From Gammaproteobacteria bacterium 45_16_T64 (GTDB taxonomy: Bacteria; Pseudomonadota; Gammaproteobacteria; Pseudomonadales; Ketobacteraceae): a stretch of 64,000 bases of DNA. The stretch is from contig MABD01000018.1 of NCBI GenBank assembly GCA_002162955.1, forward strand, positions 1 through 64,000, in the 5' to 3' direction. The notes under the pieces are model-generated. The model had not been told where the DNA came from, made no database searches, and saw nothing but the letters and a program-made list of their open reading frames with translations. The translations under genes were made by a program, and so were the position numbers. Below are positions 26,737-35,708 of the stretch, piece after piece. Position 1 is the stretch's first letter. The number at the start of each line of letters is the position of its first letter.

Positions 26737-27893
26737 GGTAAAAAATCGACTTGAGTTTCATAAGTATCTTTCGATTGATAATGAATACCAGGCAACAAAT
26801 CTCCAAACGCATTAAGCTCGATAATATGAGCACGGGAACGAGACGATGACAATATTATATCCGCACCAAAACACCCTGCACCAGAAGACAAAGAAGCGAC
26901 ATTTTCTGCACAATCATAGGCATTCTTAAGCATAAACGCCCCCGATTTATGGTGCAGAATATCACCACGCTGATTGCCTAGATGTAGATTAGTCATCGGG
27001 GTATTACTACAACGAGTAACATGGTGTGTGGCTTTGCCATTAATCACAACCACACGCAAATCGAAATTCTGTCCTTTTAACTGAGGTTTGGGTAGCCATT
27101 GCTCTATGTAAGCACCTTCTTCAAGAACCGTTGAATACAGTGCGGCAATATCCTTTTCTTTATGATAGGTCCTCACTTTTAAAGAGTTGTAACATTGCAC
27201 CACGCCATCAGTTTTCGATAATTCCAAAGAGGTTCTCGCGACACATTTACTGCCATCAGGTTTTACCCTCAGAGCAATAACACCCGTTGCAGAAGAGCCA
27301 TACTTCGGCTTAATGAACACACTGCATTGCTTAGTCATCCTGAGCTGATCAAGTAATGTTGTGACGTCCTCTGCCACAGGAATTAGCTTAGGTGTCGCGA
27401 CACCTCTTTGCGCTAGAAACTGCTGACAGCGATATTTGTCCAACATATTCAAGATTGCTGTGGGTTGATTTACATAACGAACAATACGTCCACTGGCCCT
27501 TGCCCAACAACTCAAGGCACAATCTATTTCCTTCAGCAAGAAACGATACCCAAAATACCATTCCTTTAGATATTTGAACCTACCCTTGTCATAGCGTAGT
27601 TTTTTTGCTGATTCAAGGTCAAGCCTCTTACTACCTTCTCTTGCCCCAAGAATAATTAGCGCTTTGGTAACCTCAAAACTTTCCCCAGGAGACTCTATCT
27701 TGAGATGTATATACTGATTTTTGATCGACTCCAGCTTTTTTACCAAGTATTCAACAGGGTTGCTTGCGCCCAATATATCAGCATAGCTAATCACAACGGG
27801 GAGTTTCCCCCGCTGCTTACGCAGAGCCTCGGTAAAGAAACGCTGGCGACGATTTTCTGGATTACAAATAAGAACCCAAGTAACAGACTGCAT
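26730..27893 (-). CDS. STM4014-family ATP-grasp protein
   Basis: 387 residues. The N-terminal part is specific to the family. From about residue 150, ATP-grasp features appear: QFLAQRGVATPKLI, VFIKPKYGSSATGVIAL (ATP-binding loop), FDLRVVVINGKATHHV, and the acidic metal site region GADIILSS with IIELNAFGDL. The pattern is closest to RimK/YheC-type ligases, which form amide or peptide bonds through an acyl phosphate. It lies 9 bp after the LRR gene and overlaps the HAD gene. In a peptide-modification model it would ligate or cyclise; the true substrate is unknown. Confidence 0.88.
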   Translation of the reverse strand: MQSVTWVLICNPENRRQRFFTEALRKQRGKLPVVISYADILGASNPVEYLVKKLESIKNQYIHLKIESPGESFEVTKALIILGAREGSKRLDLESAKKLRYDKGRFKYLKEWYFGYRFLLKEIDCALSCWARASGRIVRYVNQPTAILNMLDKYRCQQFLAQRGVATPKLIPVAEDVTTLLDQLRMTKQCSVFIKPKYGSSATGVIALRVKPDGSKCVARTSLELSKTDGVVQCYNSLKVRTYHKEKDIAALYSTVLEEGAYIEQWLPKPQLKGQNFDLRVVVINGKATHHVTRCSNTPMTNLHLGNQRGDILHHKSGAFMLKNAYDCAENVASLSSGAGCFGADIILSSSRSRAHIIELNAFGDLLPGIHYQSKDTYETQVDFLPC

Positions 27894-27902
27894 CGATGTT
27901 AA

Positions 27903-28826
27903 CTACTCGGAGACTTCAATATACCGTTCACCGTCATCATATTGTTCTTGACCGCTTAGATCTAGAGGAATAGCAAGAGCAGATAATTTCCCCATCATGT
28001 CATCGCTAAAATAATGGTGCGCCAAATTTAGCTTACTGAGATGGCGAAATTTATCAGCACTCGCAAGAATGGCCTCAGCGCCTTTATCAGAAATATTTCC
28101 CATCGATAAATCTAAGGTCTTGAGCTGACTCAAAAGTGAGCTAGTTGCAAGAAGTCCTGCTATTTCATCCGCTATTTCACTATTCTTTAACCCTAGAAAT
28201 TTTAAGGACGGTCGGCGTTCGACATTTAACAACGGCGCGATATCATCAACACTTCCATCCCAACCGTAATTCTCATCGCCAAGCCATAACTCCAGGTGCT
28301 CTAAAGAGGGCAAGTTTGCATTGGCAACGTGCTGAATAACATCAGTGCCTAGACCGCCAGTTTCAACAATAAGCGTTTTTAGGTTTTCGTGTTGGAACTC
28401 ACCCAAGCTAAGCCCTTCCATACCTCGTATTTGAACGTGTTCTAACTGAGGGTACGCAGGCCAAAAAGCACTGTAATCTCCTTGCTGAATCCAGGAAATT
28501 TCATTCTCTTCGTAGGTCATTTCTGCGAAAAACACCGCTTTTAGACTTGTAAATACACCCTTCTGTTGAACGAGCAAATCAATAAGTGGCTGAATACCTG
28601 TCTCAAACGCCTCCTCCCAAGCCCCAATGATCAATGCAGAAATATCTTTTGCCTTGGGATCAGCAGCGACAGCTTCCAATATTGAAAGTATCGTCTTTCC
28701 TTCATCGGCAGCCTCCCAATCAACTTCAATACGTAATGCCAACGATTCGTTCTTGATACCCGAGGAAGTATCAAATTGCTCCAATTCAAGCCCAAAAAAA
28801 GATTCTATATGGGAACCGATAGTCAT
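27903..28826 (-). CDS. STM4015-family leucine-rich-repeat protein
   Basis: 307 residues, no signal peptide, acidic. The second half holds several LRR-like units, for example LEHLELWLGDENYGW, LKFLGLKNSEIADEIAGLL, LKTLDLSMGNISDKGAEAIL and LSKLNLAHHYFSDDMM. The first 130 residues are a family-specific domain. It is the first gene of the six-gene operon, with a GGAGATAAAGG ribosome binding site. An LRR protein inside a cytoplasmic enzyme cluster could be a scaffold, a substrate-recognition partner, or the modified substrate itself. None of these can be decided from sequence alone. Confidence 0.88.
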   Translation of the reverse strand: MTIGSHIESFFGLELEQFDTSSGIKNESLALRIEVDWEAADEGKTILSILEAVAADPKAKDISALIIGAWEEAFETGIQPLIDLLVQQKGVFTSLKAVFFAEMTYEENEISWIQQGDYSAFWPAYPQLEHVQIRGMEGLSLGEFQHENLKTLIVETGGLGTDVIQHVANANLPSLEHLELWLGDENYGWDGSVDDIAPLLNVERRPSLKFLGLKNSEIADEIAGLLATSSLLSQLKTLDLSMGNISDKGAEAILASADKFRHLSKLNLAHHYFSDDMMGKLSALAIPLDLSGQEQYDDGERYIEVSE

Positions 28827-28893
28827 ACCTTTATCTCCATGTATGTTTTTTGATCAAAAATATGCCAGCCAGTGACGTCCTGTTTAGGGCTGT

Positions 28894-28899
28894 ATTATA
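28894..28899 (-). promoter_or_regulatory. Consensus -10 box for the STM4015-STM4011 operon
   Basis: On the minus strand a perfect TATAAT is found 67 bp upstream of the STM4015 start. The matching -35 is weak at the usual 17-bp spacing. The predicted leader is about 60 bases and contains no obvious small precursor-peptide frame. Confidence 0.4.
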
Positions 28900-29011
28900 T
28901 TGTGAATCGTCGAAATAGGTATAGACAAAATTGGGCTGAATTTGGAGGACTACCCGCTAGTCAACAATACTGACGACTCAGGGCTATGTCCCGCGTAAAT
29001 AAAGATTTGGC

Positions 29012-29037
29012 GGGCGATAAACGCCGGGCTATCGCCC
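29012..29037 (-). terminator. Hairpin after the fatty acyl-CoA reductase gene
   Basis: GGGCGATA (29012-29019) and TATCGCCC (29030-29037) form an 8-bp perfect stem, about 30 bp downstream of the reductase stop on the minus strand. The T-run is weak, so efficiency is uncertain. It would separate the reductase transcript from the STM4015 operon. Confidence 0.4.
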
Positions 29038-29067
29038 AACATTTAAAGCCCCCACCCTGCCACTTTG

Positions 29068-31152
29068 TTAGGACACGTTTTTCAGATCCGATGGACTTTT
29101 CTTATTCATGCTTTTTTTCACTGTGGCTCCCGCTTTTTTCGGCGGCGCTTCATACACAACTTGATAGCTAGTATTCACAATACTCTCGGACGTTTTCGGC
29201 AACACATAATACATGCCCAAAGCAGCCACACCCAACAATCCTATTTTGCGCTTGTTTCGCGTGATAATCATATCGAGCATCCATTCGACCGCCGTCTCTG
29301 GCGACATCACAGGCATGTAATCATATATCTTTGTCGGTGCGATCATTGGTGTACGCACCAATGGGTAGTTAATGGTTGAGACGCTCACACCGGTATGGGC
29401 GAGTTCATTGGCAGCAACCCAACTCCACCCTTCAAGAGCCCATTTTGATCCAAGGTAAGCAGAGAAACGTGCCGGGGCTGCTTGAACCCCAACAGTAGAA
29501 ACGTTGATGACATGCCCATCACCTCGCTCCAACATACCGGGCAACAGGTTCATTGCCATACGTACTGAGCCAAAATAATTCACTTGCATAGTGCGCTCAT
29601 AATCATGAAATCGATCAAAACTAAACTTGATCGAGCGGCGAATTGAACGACCTGCATTATTGATCAAAACATCGACTCCGCCATGATCTTTTAGCACTTG
29701 CTGACAGACTCGATCACAATCTTCGCCATCGGATAAGTCCGCCGGGTAAGCAAAGGCTTTACCACCTTGTAGCTGAATGCTGTTAGCAAGATCGTCTAGC
29801 TTATCTTGGGAGCGTGCCACCAATAACACGGTGGCACCCGCCACCGCGAGACGGCTGGCCACATCAGCGCCAATGCCGGAGCTTGCACCGGTAAGCAAAA
29901 CCACTTTACCATTTACACGCTGCTGTAAGCTCTTTTCCTTTCCAACAACACTTTTCACATTCCAACGCCAATGGTCACGGGCGCGCTGCACGAAAGGTAA
30001 TATCTTCGGTTTACGAAACAGCACCTTATTGCCCGCATCTTCCGCTAATGCTGTCTTCTTTTTTTTCTGGGGCGATAGGTGACTACGCCAATATCGCCAA
30101 AGCGCTGGCATATACTCTTCCAACTTTGGTGGAGAAATCCCACTACCTTCTAACACTCGCATAGTTTCACTGCGATCATAGGTTGTTGGATAAGTGACAT
30201 AACCCAGTGCACCCGGGGCGATGTTCAGTCGTTGTAAGATTGCACGCATCCAGCGCTGTTTCGCCAATACGGGTATTGCGCTGTCCGGTAAATGATTCAA
30301 TACACTATTCGGCACTTCCCACTTAAAAGAGGGCAGCGCATTGGATTGTGCTGACACCAAGTTAATTAATGTGCCTAACGCATAATGATCGGTGTCTGTT
30401 AGGTGGAAACACTGACCGTCGAGATCCGGTAAGTGAGCAATATGATCCATCGCTTGCGCCACATAATCGACCGGCACAATGTTAAATTGCCCCCCTTCAA
30501 TACCTGCCAGCGGTAACCAACCCGGCAATACCCGCCCCAGCACTTCTAACAATTGAAAGATATAATAGGGCCCGTCGATTTTATCCATCTCCCCTGTTTT
30601 GGAGTGACCCACCACCATTGAAGGTCGGTAAATACGATAGGGCACCTCTGCTTCTTCCCGAATACAGCGCTCTGCTAAATGCTTAGTAATAAAGTAGGGA
30701 TCTCGTAGCCCCTCAGCCTCTTCAAACATGGACTCATCAAACAGCCCAGGGTACAGGCCTGCCACCGCAATAGAACTCACGTGGTGAAAGCAGCCCACTT
30801 CAAGTGCCTTTGCAGCCTGCAACGCGTGGCGCGTACCTTCAACATTGGCTTTTTGCTGTGGTTCAGCCGCCGCAGATAAATCGTAAATTGCGGCCAAGTG
30901 AAACACATGGTCAATCTGCCCCTTGAGTCGAAATAGGTCTGTTTCTGCTATCGCGAGCTGGGGTTGGGTTAAATCTCCCGATACCACAGACAATTGCTCA
31001 TAGTCTGCACCAAGCTGCTCACGAATCGCATCAAGCTTGTGCTCTGACCCTGGCCTAACGACTGCGTAGATCCTAGCCTCTGGACGCTTCAACAGCTCTT
31101 CCACTAAAAAACGACCAATAAAGCCGGTTGCACCTGTGATCAAATAGTTCAT
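29068..31152 (-). CDS. Fatty acyl-CoA reductase, two-domain (Acr1/Maqu_2507-like)
   Basis: 694 residues from the ATG at 31152, with GAGGG upstream; an ATG at 31167 lies next to the operator-like site and lacks a ribosome binding site. Residues about 1-360 are an extended SDR (NAD-binding_4): MNYLITGATGFIG at the start, YFITKHLAE as the YxxxK site. From about residue 400 a complete classical SDR follows (LTGASSGIG, NNAGRS, YLGSKWALE). The order and length match the Marinobacter Maqu_2507-type enzymes and mycobacterial relatives, which reduce acyl-CoA to fatty aldehyde and on to fatty alcohol with NADPH. Such enzymes feed wax ester synthesis; no wax synthase gene is visible in the window. Confidence 0.9.
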   Translation of the reverse strand: MNYLITGATGFIGRFLVEELLKRPEARIYAVVRPGSEHKLDAIREQLGADYEQLSVVSGDLTQPQLAIAETDLFRLKGQIDHVFHLAAIYDLSAAAEPQQKANVEGTRHALQAAKALEVGCFHHVSSIAVAGLYPGLFDESMFEEAEGLRDPYFITKHLAERCIREEAEVPYRIYRPSMVVGHSKTGEMDKIDGPYYIFQLLEVLGRVLPGWLPLAGIEGGQFNIVPVDYVAQAMDHIAHLPDLDGQCFHLTDTDHYALGTLINLVSAQSNALPSFKWEVPNSVLNHLPDSAIPVLAKQRWMRAILQRLNIAPGALGYVTYPTTYDRSETMRVLEGSGISPPKLEEYMPALWRYWRSHLSPQKKKKTALAEDAGNKVLFRKPKILPFVQRARDHWRWNVKSVVGKEKSLQQRVNGKVVLLTGASSGIGADVASRLAVAGATVLLVARSQDKLDDLANSIQLQGGKAFAYPADLSDGEDCDRVCQQVLKDHGGVDVLINNAGRSIRRSIKFSFDRFHDYERTMQVNYFGSVRMAMNLLPGMLERGDGHVINVSTVGVQAAPARFSAYLGSKWALEGWSWVAANELAHTGVSVSTINYPLVRTPMIAPTKIYDYMPVMSPETAVEWMLDMIITRNKRKIGLLGVAALGMYYVLPKTSESIVNTSYQVVYEAPPKKAGATVKKSMNKKSPSDLKNVS

Positions 31153-31170
31153 CTTCCCAACCCTCATTAA

Positions 31171-31184
31171 CTAACAGTTGTTAG
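31171..31184. promoter_or_regulatory. Operator-like palindrome before the acyl-CoA reductase gene
   Basis: CTAACAGTTGTTAG is a near-perfect 14-bp palindrome located 18 bp upstream of the reductase start codon. Its reverse complement, CTAACAACTGTTAG, matches the site at 31262 in 12 of 14 positions. This suggests one regulator binding both divergent promoters. Confidence 0.6.
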
Positions 31185-31261
31185 CTAAACTAAAGAATTA
31201 CGCCCCCTAAGTCAACCGCGGGCTAGATGTATATTTGTTGTGCAAGGTAAAAAAACGTAAA

Positions 31262-31275
31262 CTAACAACTGTTTC
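31262..31275. promoter_or_regulatory. Operator-like site before the TetR gene
   Basis: CTAACAACTGTTTC lies 29 bp before the TetR start and matches the reverse complement of the palindrome at 31171-31184 (12 of 14). Position and pairing fit autoregulation by the TetR protein. Confidence 0.55.
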
Positions 31276-31304
31276 CCAACAAAACCAAGCAGTAAAGCAA
31301 CCCC

Positions 31305-31973
31305 ATGAAACAAGCGAACACCAGCAACGCCGTTAAAAACACCAAAAAACGTACGGACCGCAAGGAAGCTACCCGCCACCGCATCCTAATGGCCGCCTTA
31401 CAATTAGTGGACGAAGGCCGAACACCAGGGGAACTGGGTTTACGAGAAGTCGCACGCGCAGCCGGGATGGCCGCCCCTTCCATTTACAATCATTTCGCCA
31501 ATATGGACGAGCTTGGATTAGCCCTGGTAGATGAATGCTTGTCCCGTCTTCGCAGTACGGCACGCACGGCACGCAATCACATGGCCAATGCCGATTTAGA
31601 GAAAGCGTTACAGGTGCTGTTAAAGCAGTTTTTACAGGGAATTAACGAGTACGAATCGGCGCTACGGTTACTGATCATGCAGTGGTTTAATCCCAACGCG
31701 GAGTACCGTCGCACGATTCACCGCGAGTTATCTATTATGCGCCAGGATCTCGCGGAGAATATGCAACAAGCAGCCAGTGAAAAAGGATTCGGTCGAGAAG
31801 AGTTTGCAGTGGAATCCGATGCAATATTCTCGCTGCTTATCACCTTCATCCTGAATGCAATTGATATGGAGAAGAGCAAGCGAGAAGCGCGCTTGAAAAT
31901 CATCGAAAAACAGGTGCTGATGATTGTCTTTGGCAGTCGATTTTTGAATGCTAACAACAAAAATACAACGTGA
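31305..31973 (+). CDS. TetR-family regulator, FabR-like
   Basis: 222 residues. The N-terminal helix-turn-helix is clear (ATRHRILMAALQLVDEG, then LGLREVARAAGMAAPSIYNHF). The general layout and the C-terminal IEKQVLMIVFGS resemble FabR, the acyl-CoA/acyl-ACP-sensing repressor of unsaturated fatty acid synthesis. It is divergent from the fatty acyl-CoA reductase gene and a pair of matching operator-like sites lies between them. A sensible model is repression of the reductase relieved or strengthened by a long-chain acyl thioester; the ligand is inference. Confidence 0.9.
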   Translation: MKQANTSNAVKNTKKRTDRKEATRHRILMAALQLVDEGRTPGELGLREVARAAGMAAPSIYNHFANMDELGLALVDECLSRLRSTARTARNHMANADLEKALQVLLKQFLQGINEYESALRLLIMQWFNPNAEYRRTIHRELSIMRQDLAENMQQAASEKGFGREEFAVESDAIFSLLITFILNAIDMEKSKREARLKIIEKQVLMIVFGSRFLNANNKNTT

Positions 31974-32133
31974 CGTTCTAATTACAAAATGCATTTTCTC
32001 AAGCAAAGCGACTGCGACGAGGTTTGCATATACTATTCAAGGTACTTGCCAAACCCGCTGAGCGGGGTTAGATTGTGGTTAAAAAAGGAAGCTAAGAATG
32101 TCTTAGCAAGATAATAATAAAAGGGAGCTCATC

Positions 32134-33036
32134 ATGAAAAACCTCTATTCTTTCACGCTAATATTATTCCCCCTGCTTTTATTACTCACCGCCTGCGGTA
32201 GCAGTGCCCCAGAGATCCAACTCGATAGTTCGCGTTATTCCATTCGATCTGGCGAAAGTGTTACCCTCACATGGAGTGCCGCAAGCGACGACAAAAACAT
32301 CAGTGAGCACCAGGTAAGTCTCAACATACAAGAAGGCCTGACCCTTGCAGGTTCTGTCGACGTGTCACCACTGGAATCTACAGTCTACACCCTTACCGAT
32401 GTGCGCTCTTTGATTGATGGAGAAGAGACCACAATCACTAAAAAAATCACCGTACACGTTGATCTATTACTCGCGGATTGGACCGCTGATAACTATGCTT
32501 TTGAAAGCTGTGTAAAGGCCGACAATCTAGACACGCAGTATGCACTAGACGTACGGCGAGTTGATTGCACACATATATCCGACCTTGAGGGTATTCAGTA
32601 TTTAGCTAACGTTGAATCAGTCTCTATCCGACAAGGTCTACTGTCTGACATATCCGCCATCGATACGCTTACGCAAATAAATACCTTCAATTTATTCAGC
32701 GTACCCGTTAGCGACCTTTCGGCCCTTTCTTCACTTCAGGATATTGCAATTCTTACCATCGTCGACACTTCAGTGACTGATGTAACTCCACTATCCTCAC
32801 TGAAAAACCTCTGGCTAGTTTGGCTAAGCAACAACCGCATAACCAAAGGTCTCCATGAATTACAAAACGTTATCCCCGGCATCCATGAAAGAGCTGGTTG
32901 GATTGATTTACGAGAAGGCATCTATTATCTCGGCGAAGACAAGACGATTGAATGCGACTATCTAAATGAATTTCATGGTTTGGTTGACGAGTTTGACTAT
33001 CGTATTTGGTGGCCAACCTACTGCGATACGCTCTAG
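32134..33036 (+). CDS. Lipoprotein with leucine-rich repeats
   Basis: 300 residues. The signal peptide ends in the lipobox LLTAC (Cys21). Residues about 28-110 look like an Ig-like beta domain (SIRSGESVTLTWSA, LESTVYTLTDV). The second half has internalin-type short LRR units (LEGIQYLANVESVSI, ISAIDTLTQINTFNL, LSALSSLQDIAILTI, VTPLSSLKNLWLVWL). The C-terminus holds Cys and Trp. GGGAG precedes the ATG. It is probably an envelope-exposed binding protein. No relation to the cytoplasmic LRR protein at 27903 beyond the repeat type is claimed. Confidence 0.85.
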   Translation: MKNLYSFTLILFPLLLLLTACGSSAPEIQLDSSRYSIRSGESVTLTWSAASDDKNISEHQVSLNIQEGLTLAGSVDVSPLESTVYTLTDVRSLIDGEETTITKKITVHVDLLLADWTADNYAFESCVKADNLDTQYALDVRRVDCTHISDLEGIQYLANVESVSIRQGLLSDISAIDTLTQINTFNLFSVPVSDLSALSSLQDIAILTIVDTSVTDVTPLSSLKNLWLVWLSNNRITKGLHELQNVIPGIHERAGWIDLREGIYYLGEDKTIECDYLNEFHGLVDEFDYRIWWPTYCDTL

Positions 33037-33111
33037 CTAACCCCATTACAAGAAACCATATCTGGACTATGCTGAACAAGGAGTAGCCAACCGAAAGCTC
33101 ACGGAAAACCA

Positions 33112-34263
33112 ATGAACGTAGATGGATTCACCTTATTTGTTATCTTTATGCTTATCTCGTGGACAGGTGTTTTTTGTGTTGGTTTTCTCTGGGCATCCAA
33201 TAGGGACATACGTGGCATAAGCCATTGGTTTTACTCACAAGTTCTCTATGGAGTTGCCACAGTACTGCTCGTCTTTCATATCACGCGTAATGAAGGGTTA
33301 CAGCTGTTTATCACAAATACGGCCTTCTTCTGTGCACTACTTCTATTTTTTCATGGTCACATCGAATTTCTTCGCTTAAAACACCCTAAGCCCCTCTACG
33401 CTTTCGCAATTGTCGGACATTTGGTGTTTTTTTCCTATTTTAGCGTTGTTGATTCCAATGCCAATGCTCGCATAGCAACAATGTCCTTCATCACCGTCAT
33501 CTTAACTGGCTATATATCAGGAAAGTACTGGATGCTATGGAGACAAAAATATCAAGCCAACCACCTTTTTGCGACCACTGCTCTCACTTTATCAATGCTG
33601 GTGAATCTTGCCCGAATGCTATCAAGTGGCGGCCACGGAACCCTAGGCATATTTGAAGTTTTTGCGCACAGCCCTGCACTGTATGTATGTCTGTTCTGGA
33701 CTCAGTTAATTCAAATATTCGTGTTCTTTGCATTAATCAATTCAATTCATCTCAACAACCTTAAGCACCTTGCCAACCACGATGCCCTCACAAACACCTA
33801 CAATCGCAGAAGCTTTATGGAAACGGGAGACAAGCTATTCTCTCGATTCAAAATGAATGATCAACCCATGGCACTGATGATGGTTGATGTCGATTGGTTT
33901 AAGTCAATCAATGACAAACATGGCCACCCCGCCGGGGATGAAGCCTTGCGCTCCCTTGTCTCAACAATAAGAGAAGAATTGCGACCGAGGGATATGTTAG
34001 GACGCTACGGCGGTGAGGAATTCTGTATTCTATTGGAGGATACCAATCGTGATGTAGCCACAAAGGTCGCGGAAAGAATAAGACTTGCGGTAGAAGAGAA
34101 GAGTATCAATATTGGTAAGATCACAATAAATATGTCCGTAAGCATTGGCATTGCCACGCTGGAAAGAGGCATGCAAGAATTTAGCGATATGCTGAGCTAC
34201 TCAGACAAGGCCCTCTACTCCGCAAAACAAGCGGGTAGAAATAGAGTTGTCCACTCGACCTAA
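33112..34263 (+). CDS. Diguanylate cyclase with membrane sensor domain
   Basis: 383 residues. The first ~220 residues have about six or seven membrane segments without a recognisable extracellular domain. The GGDEF domain follows, with active site GGEEF at 300-304 and the product-binding I-site RPRD at 291-294, five residues before it, so feedback inhibition by c-di-GMP is expected. NHDALTNTYNRRSF and DVDWFKSINDKHGHPAGD are typical. There is no EAL domain. It makes cyclic di-GMP, presumably to shift toward surface growth. The Wzz-like gene that converges on it would suit control of exopolysaccharide, but no direct link is shown. Confidence 0.93.
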   Translation: MNVDGFTLFVIFMLISWTGVFCVGFLWASNRDIRGISHWFYSQVLYGVATVLLVFHITRNEGLQLFITNTAFFCALLLFFHGHIEFLRLKHPKPLYAFAIVGHLVFFSYFSVVDSNANARIATMSFITVILTGYISGKYWMLWRQKYQANHLFATTALTLSMLVNLARMLSSGGHGTLGIFEVFAHSPALYVCLFWTQLIQIFVFFALINSIHLNNLKHLANHDALTNTYNRRSFMETGDKLFSRFKMNDQPMALMMVDVDWFKSINDKHGHPAGDEALRSLVSTIREELRPRDMLGRYGGEEFCILLEDTNRDVATKVAERIRLAVEEKSINIGKITINMSVSIGIATLERGMQEFSDMLSYSDKALYSAKQAGRNRVVHST

Positions 34264-34415
34264 ACGCACTCACATTCTCATAACCAACGTTGATGGTTAT
34301 CTCGTCAAAATGAGTCGCCTAGCACTTACCTCCATGGTTTTAGCCAATTCAAACAACACCAGCCTGGAGGCACATATCCATCGGGCCGGCAATGCCGGAA
34401 AGAAAGCAGTGCTCC

Positions 34416-34439
34416 GAAGCAAGTATTATTACTTGCTTC
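34416..34439. terminator. 10-bp stem hairpin between convergent genes
   Basis: GAAGCAAGTA (34416-34425) and TACTTGCTTC (34430-34439) form a perfect 10-bp stem with a 4-base loop. A second small hairpin (CCGGC-AAT-GCCGG, 34386-34398) lies upstream. The position between the diguanylate cyclase and the convergent Wzz gene suggests a two-way terminator, although T-runs are short. Confidence 0.5.
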
Positions 34440-34481
34440 TTAATGATATCCATTTCATGAGGTTAATGTAACAAGCTTGAA

Positions 34482-35708
34482 TTAGCGGGCACTGCCCGCA
34501 ATGCTCTCCGCTCTTGCCTCGTCCTTTCCATCCTTATGTTCCAACTCTTGTTCTTTTAGCATGGATCCAATTATTGTTGATTTTGTACTTTCATCAGATT
34601 GCACCTTGTGCATTTTCTGCTTCTGTATACTAATAAACTCAGCCATAAATGCAGCTAAAATACCCAACATCCCCCCCAGCAACCCACCCAAAATAACAAT
34701 CAATGCTCGCTTAGGCTTCAATCTGTTTAATGGTGCTATTGCAGGGCTGTCAACACGAATCGCGTGGATAGTTTCTACATTCAACGTAATTAACGCTAAA
34801 CGAGCGACCTTCTCCTGTAGCCCTCCTAGAGAAGCAATAAAGGCATCATCGTTCGTTCGTATTTCCAAAGCATGGATTTCAGCCTCTAGTGCTCGAGAAC
34901 CTCGATAATATTGTGGACCAGAAGACATCTCAACGAGAATACCTTGAGTAACAGGCTGCCCATTCGACCTTGAATCAAGGGGGTTCACTATATTGAGGGA
35001 CTTTGCAATTGCTAACGCTTCTTTTAAATGAGCAATCCGGCGCAACCTCTTATCTTTCTCTGTATTTCGTTTTGCCTCCATATCATTCTTTATCGAAGTG
35101 AGTTGGTTAGTTCGGGCATTTTCAAAATTCACCTTTGCTTGAGACAATGTCTCTGCTTCAACAAAAGCCACGTACTTATTCACCAAATCTGCCGCCCCTT
35201 CAGCCGACTTCCACTCAAGACTGACTGATAACAGGTCGCTATTTTTCTTATCCGGATAAACATCAAGAAGCACTATAAACGCTTGAAATAAGGCATCTTT
35301 TTCTGACTCAGTTTTAATAGAAAAATCTTTCTCTTCACTGAAAAAAAACCCTAAATTCTCCTGCTCAAAAAACGCTTTTTGCACTCGAAGTGAATTCGCA
35401 TTCCGGGCAAAATCACTGTAGATCCCGCCAGGACTAATGGCGGCACCAGATATCTGACTAAATGACTGAGTGTCCTTTTGAAACGGCGGTAACAAATGCG
35501 ATGTTGCTTTGTATACTGGGCTTGAGGTGAACGCGACACCCAATGCTACAGCCACACAAGCGACAAGTACCCCAAGGATTATTTTCCACCTCCTTAGCAG
35601 GATAAAAAACAGTTCACTTAGGTTGATTTCATCATTTTCGGCATGCATAAGTAACTGGTACCCTTCCTGAGTCGAATGCTCAAAGCGATGTCTATTATCT
35701 GTGTTCAC
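34482..35708 (-). CDS. Wzz/FepE-type chain-length determinant protein
   Basis: 408 residues from a GTG start with GGTGGG upstream. The N-terminal part (INLSELFFILLRRWKIILGVLVACVAVALGVAFTS region) is the classical Wzz domain with the first membrane helix, and a second helix with Gly-rich stretch (LIVILGGLLGGMLGILAAF) lies near residue 345. Between them is a long, largely helical periplasmic domain. A charged cytoplasmic tail ends the protein. Wzz proteins set the length of O-antigen or other surface polysaccharides. No Wzx, Wzy or glycosyltransferase genes are near, so the polymer partner lies elsewhere. Confidence 0.9.
   Translation of the reverse strand: MNTDNRHRFEHSTQEGYQLLMHAENDEINLSELFFILLRRWKIILGVLVACVAVALGVAFTSSPVYKATSHLLPPFQKDTQSFSQISGAAISPGGIYSDFARNANSLRVQKAFFEQENLGFFFSEEKDFSIKTESEKDALFQAFIVLLDVYPDKKNSDLLSVSLEWKSAEGAADLVNKYVAFVEAETLSQAKVNFENARTNQLTSIKNDMEAKRNTEKDKRLRRIAHLKEALAIAKSLNIVNPLDSRSNGQPVTQGILVEMSSGPQYYRGSRALEAEIHALEIRTNDDAFIASLGGLQEKVARLALITLNVETIHAIRVDSPAIAPLNRLKPKRALIVILGGLLGGMLGILAAFMAEFISIQKQKMHKVQSDESTKSTIIGSMLKEQELEHKDGKDEARAESIAGSAR

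Noticed and set aside
28827-29067. Precursor-peptide gene for the STM operon
   Set aside because: I looked on both strands for a short frame with a ribosome binding site before the STM4015 gene and found none that is convincing.
34247-34471. 74-codon frame after the diguanylate cyclase gene
   Set aside because: It overlaps the 3' end of that gene, has no ribosome binding site, and contains the hairpins of the intergenic region.
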